Assembly: GCA_936440205.1 (NCBI GenBank)
Contig: OW387148.1
Span: 44,861,003 to 44,925,002 of the forward strand
DNA length: 64,000 nt
From: Lepidonotus clava
Taxonomy: Eukaryota > Annelida > Polychaeta > Phyllodocida > Polynoidae
Reading direction: 5' to 3'
Position 1 is the first letter of the stretch, and each line of letters starts with the position of its first letter. Position numbers and translations under genes: made by a program. The notes beneath the pieces are model-generated. The model worked only from the letters and a program-made list of their open reading frames with translations. It was not told where the DNA came from and ran no database searches. Shown one piece after another: positions 61,444 through 64,000 of this stretch.

Positions 61444-62726
61444 GCACTTACAGAGTTCTTTTACAGAAGTATATGGTACTACCAGCTGACCCAGACTGTG
61501 CCTTATCTGAAATAACGCTTCCAGTAAAATGGTACAATGTGCGGAAATCAACTTTCTACCTTCTCAGCGCAGAAGCACCGAACGAAAAGAAGAAACAAAA
61601 CACCGCACCAACTAAGGTCAGAGCTTCCCGCGGTTCCGATGAAGATACTTCTTCCCCTGGTACTTCCACAACTACACCTGCAACTGCAGCTGATTCAAGT
61701 ACAACACCGCCCCTACCAGACGATGAGGAGTCTGCTGGAGGGTTTATTTCAGCTGCAGTGTCAGCTGTAATAACAGTTACTGGAAGTATGTCTTCACCTA
61801 CTACTTCAAACTCTCCTCCTATACCAAGTTCTCCCACTTCCGACGGACCGACGCCTCCTAAGAAACCTAGAGAAGGAATTACTCCATTACAATCACCTCT
61901 AACAAGGCGCGTTGAGGCTATTACTCGACTAAAGCGCAAAATAGAGAGCAGTAGAGAAAAACGTGACAGAGTGAGAGAACCGTTCCTAACAGATATGTTT
62001 AATACTGATTTAGTGACCCACATGCATGAAACACCCCCGAAAAGAAAGATAGAAGTTGAAATGAAAGGAGATGAAAAAGAAGAAGATGATGACCATGACG
62101 ATGGACCAGAGCCCTCAGAAGTGTTCGAAAAAGTTAATGATGATCACCCAAAACAGCTTCCTCCCACATTTAGTTACATCGATTCAATCGCAAAGAAACA
62201 CTTTCCAGGAAAACAGTTTTATGCATGTTTCTCAATGGAAAGTGGACAAGTGGAAACCAAGAAAGATCTAATCAGAATCCTGAATAAAATAATGAGGAAA
62301 AATATTCCAAAAATCGTAAAGAAACTGAAAGATGAAAAGCGAAAAAATAATGGAAACGGCCCAGAGGAAATTTTCTCTTATAACGAATTCACAATGAAAA
62401 CGCTTATTGCGCTACCTACCAACTCCATGCTCGTCATACCGGAAAACCTTTCTTATCAACTTGGTTTCGAAGGAAAAGTATACATGGGTAGACGCACATG
62501 AGCGAAACAAATAACTGATGTCAACTTCAGAAACCATACAGTGTATGTGTACTCTGACATTATTCACAACGGTGTGGTAGGAGATACTGAAGCCCCACTT
62601 CTTCGATGTATGTCAGTTAACAACTACTCTGCCAAAACAATGGACACAATAAACTTTCCCAATTTGGTTTTCCATCCTCTGCGAATAACACATTTCAAAG
62701 AGATCTCAGTGTACTTAAGAGACAGT
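61380..62726 (+). pseudogene. Polinton F54H12.2/PX-like gene, cut by element C
   Basis: The N-terminal segment MDVPCTLPSNASINTFPDNT and the C-terminal VYVYSDIIHNGVVGD/APLLR block match the widespread F54H12.2-type Polinton protein. The middle is low-complexity Ser/Thr/Pro and acidic. The gene is truncated at its 3' end by the element C terminus; besides that, about one break is seen. The open frame runs by chance about 38 codons into element C. Confidence 0.7.
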
Positions 62727-64000
62727 CACGGGAAGAATTTGAACTCATACATTCGACAGGCTCGGGCTTGTCTGAAACCACTTCCTCTAAAACGTGTCAA
62801 GGAGGGTAAGTCTTACTCCACCATTATCCCTGAAAAATCATAGTATTACAATCTGACTTATTGCACACGCAGTGTTTATTGTACTATTGCTACTATTTTA
62901 CTCCTACTTTCTAAGTTTCCCTACGCCTTCTGGGGTGTCAAGAAGTGTTGATCAGAGTGTGTTAACTATATTGTTCCACCAAAGTCCGTGTAGCTCATAA
63001 TACTTTTAAGACCCTCAACTTTGGCGGCGTCTTAATGTGTCTACACTCCATGTAAGCACCAATTTAATGGGCGCGTCTTTCCACAGTTCTCCTGACTCTG
63101 GCCATATGCATGTGTGGTGCGACCTGAAAGATTGGTTTCCCCTAAATCTAGTAGAACAAAGGTTGGTTTGTGTGTAATCTCTGCACTTATGCAAATGGCG
63201 CTTGGTAGCTATAGCACTCAGCCAAGCGAGTAGCTCATCCATCTATCAACAGCCGAGCAAGGATGACCTCGAACTCTTGGAATCTTACTCCGACTAAGGG
63301 CAAGCGCAGCCTAAGGCTTAAGCTCCGTGTAAGTTACATTTAAATCACACCACTTCAATAGTTCATTCTCTTTTGCTAAAGATATTTAAAAGATAATTTG
63401 TAATAGCCTGTTTTTGTTACCGCCTACCCACCGCATCCCATAGCGTTGGGTGGGTTTTGTAGCGTTTTTCAGTTTCATTTAATTTACAGTTGTCACACAC
63501 TCACGCACTCTATATATATCCGATCTATATTCAGCCAACCACAAGTCCCAAAGTAGTTGATCGCGAACCAGTGGTCATCTTGGACGATGACGGTCAAAAG
63601 GGGGAAGAAAAGAAAGCCGTGGACTGCAACCAGGAAACAAGTCCCAGCCAGGCACCCACATGTCCCAAAGTTCAGTTCTCTGATCAGGAACCAATGGTCA
63701 TCGAACCGATGGTCATCTCGGATGATAATCGTCCAATTGCCACCCATGTTCAGCCCCCCGCGGGAGCGGGAGCTCAATATGAAAAGAAAGCCGAATGCAA
63801 CCCGGAAACCAGTCCAAGGTGAGTCTGCCTTTACCCTAAATCAGTTAAACTTTGAGCCAAATGTCCCATATGTATATATCTGTTTACGGCTGTATAACAT
63901 TCGTTATAAATGCAAAAATTAATAAACATTGATTAATTAATTTATTAACGTTTCTTAATGTAAAAATTCTAATCCCTGAATGTGCTCCTCAATTCTTACA
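62727..64000. mobile_element. Element C: left end of a third tnp2-family element
   Basis: From CACGGG at 62727 the first 115 bp differ from element A's terminus by about one base. The next 220 bp are alignable at roughly 70 percent. It interrupts the Polinton gene; the preceding bases AGT are the candidate target duplication. The other end lies outside the window. Confidence 0.65.
63531..63821 (+). CDS. Candidate internal exon in element C
   Basis: An open stretch is bounded by a TATATTCAG acceptor and an AAG|GTGAGT donor. It contains two degenerate repeats of the type PKV..REPVVILDDD / PKVQFSDQEPMVI and ETSPS / ETSPR. The protein is hydrophilic with no known domain. Its position inside element C suggests an element gene with no counterpart in A. 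Confidence 0.4.

Overview
The window comes from an animal genome, most likely a marine invertebrate (mollusc, other lophotrochozoan, lancelet or echinoderm; I cannot narrow it further). The genes have spliceosomal introns with GT/AG junctions, and AATAAA signals and TATA boxes are visible. The sequence is crowded with mobile DNA: a tnp2-type (CACTA/EnSpm, CMC group) transposon system, a Polinton remnant, a LINE, small inverted-repeat (MITE-like) elements and tRNA-derived SINE-like pieces. I find no clear housekeeping gene. The only likely non-mobile gene is a small four-exon gene at 25.4-27.0 kb.

The main feature is a giant DNA transposon, 'element A', at 884-24131 (about 23.2 kb). It has about 355-bp terminal inverted repeats that start CACGGG, differ at only about seven positions, and are flanked by a 3-bp TAA duplication. 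Inside are six genes: a PHD-finger-like protein (W, minus), a four-exon tnp2 transposase of 1119 aa (minus), a signal-peptide single-pass membrane protein (X, plus), a five-exon Ser/Thr-rich coiled-coil protein (Y, minus), a second single-pass membrane protein (Z, plus), and a baculovirus-F-like envelope glycoprotein (Env, minus). The pairs tnp2/X and Y/Z are head to head, as if sharing promoters.

A second, much more diverged set of the same genes ('set B': Y, Z, tnp2, X, W, without Env) lies at 32.2-45.5 kb. Its blocks are in a different order and its transposase is decayed. Recurrence of the same five genes in two distant copies indicates that they are functional parts of one element type, not chance cargo. 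A third terminus of this family ('element C') starts at 62727 inside a Polinton gene and runs off the window.

The Polinton remnant (about 47.6-62.7 kb) keeps pieces of DNA polymerase B, a PC4-like gene, a packaging ATPase, small structural-type genes, a chromodomain integrase and an F54H12.2/PX-like gene. Its left end is missing. A LINE of the CR1/jockey type (about 53.9-57.2 kb) is inserted in it. Between elements A and set B (24.1-32.2 kb) there are MITEs, the small gene, and a 97-bp tandem array that looks like duplicated exon copies.
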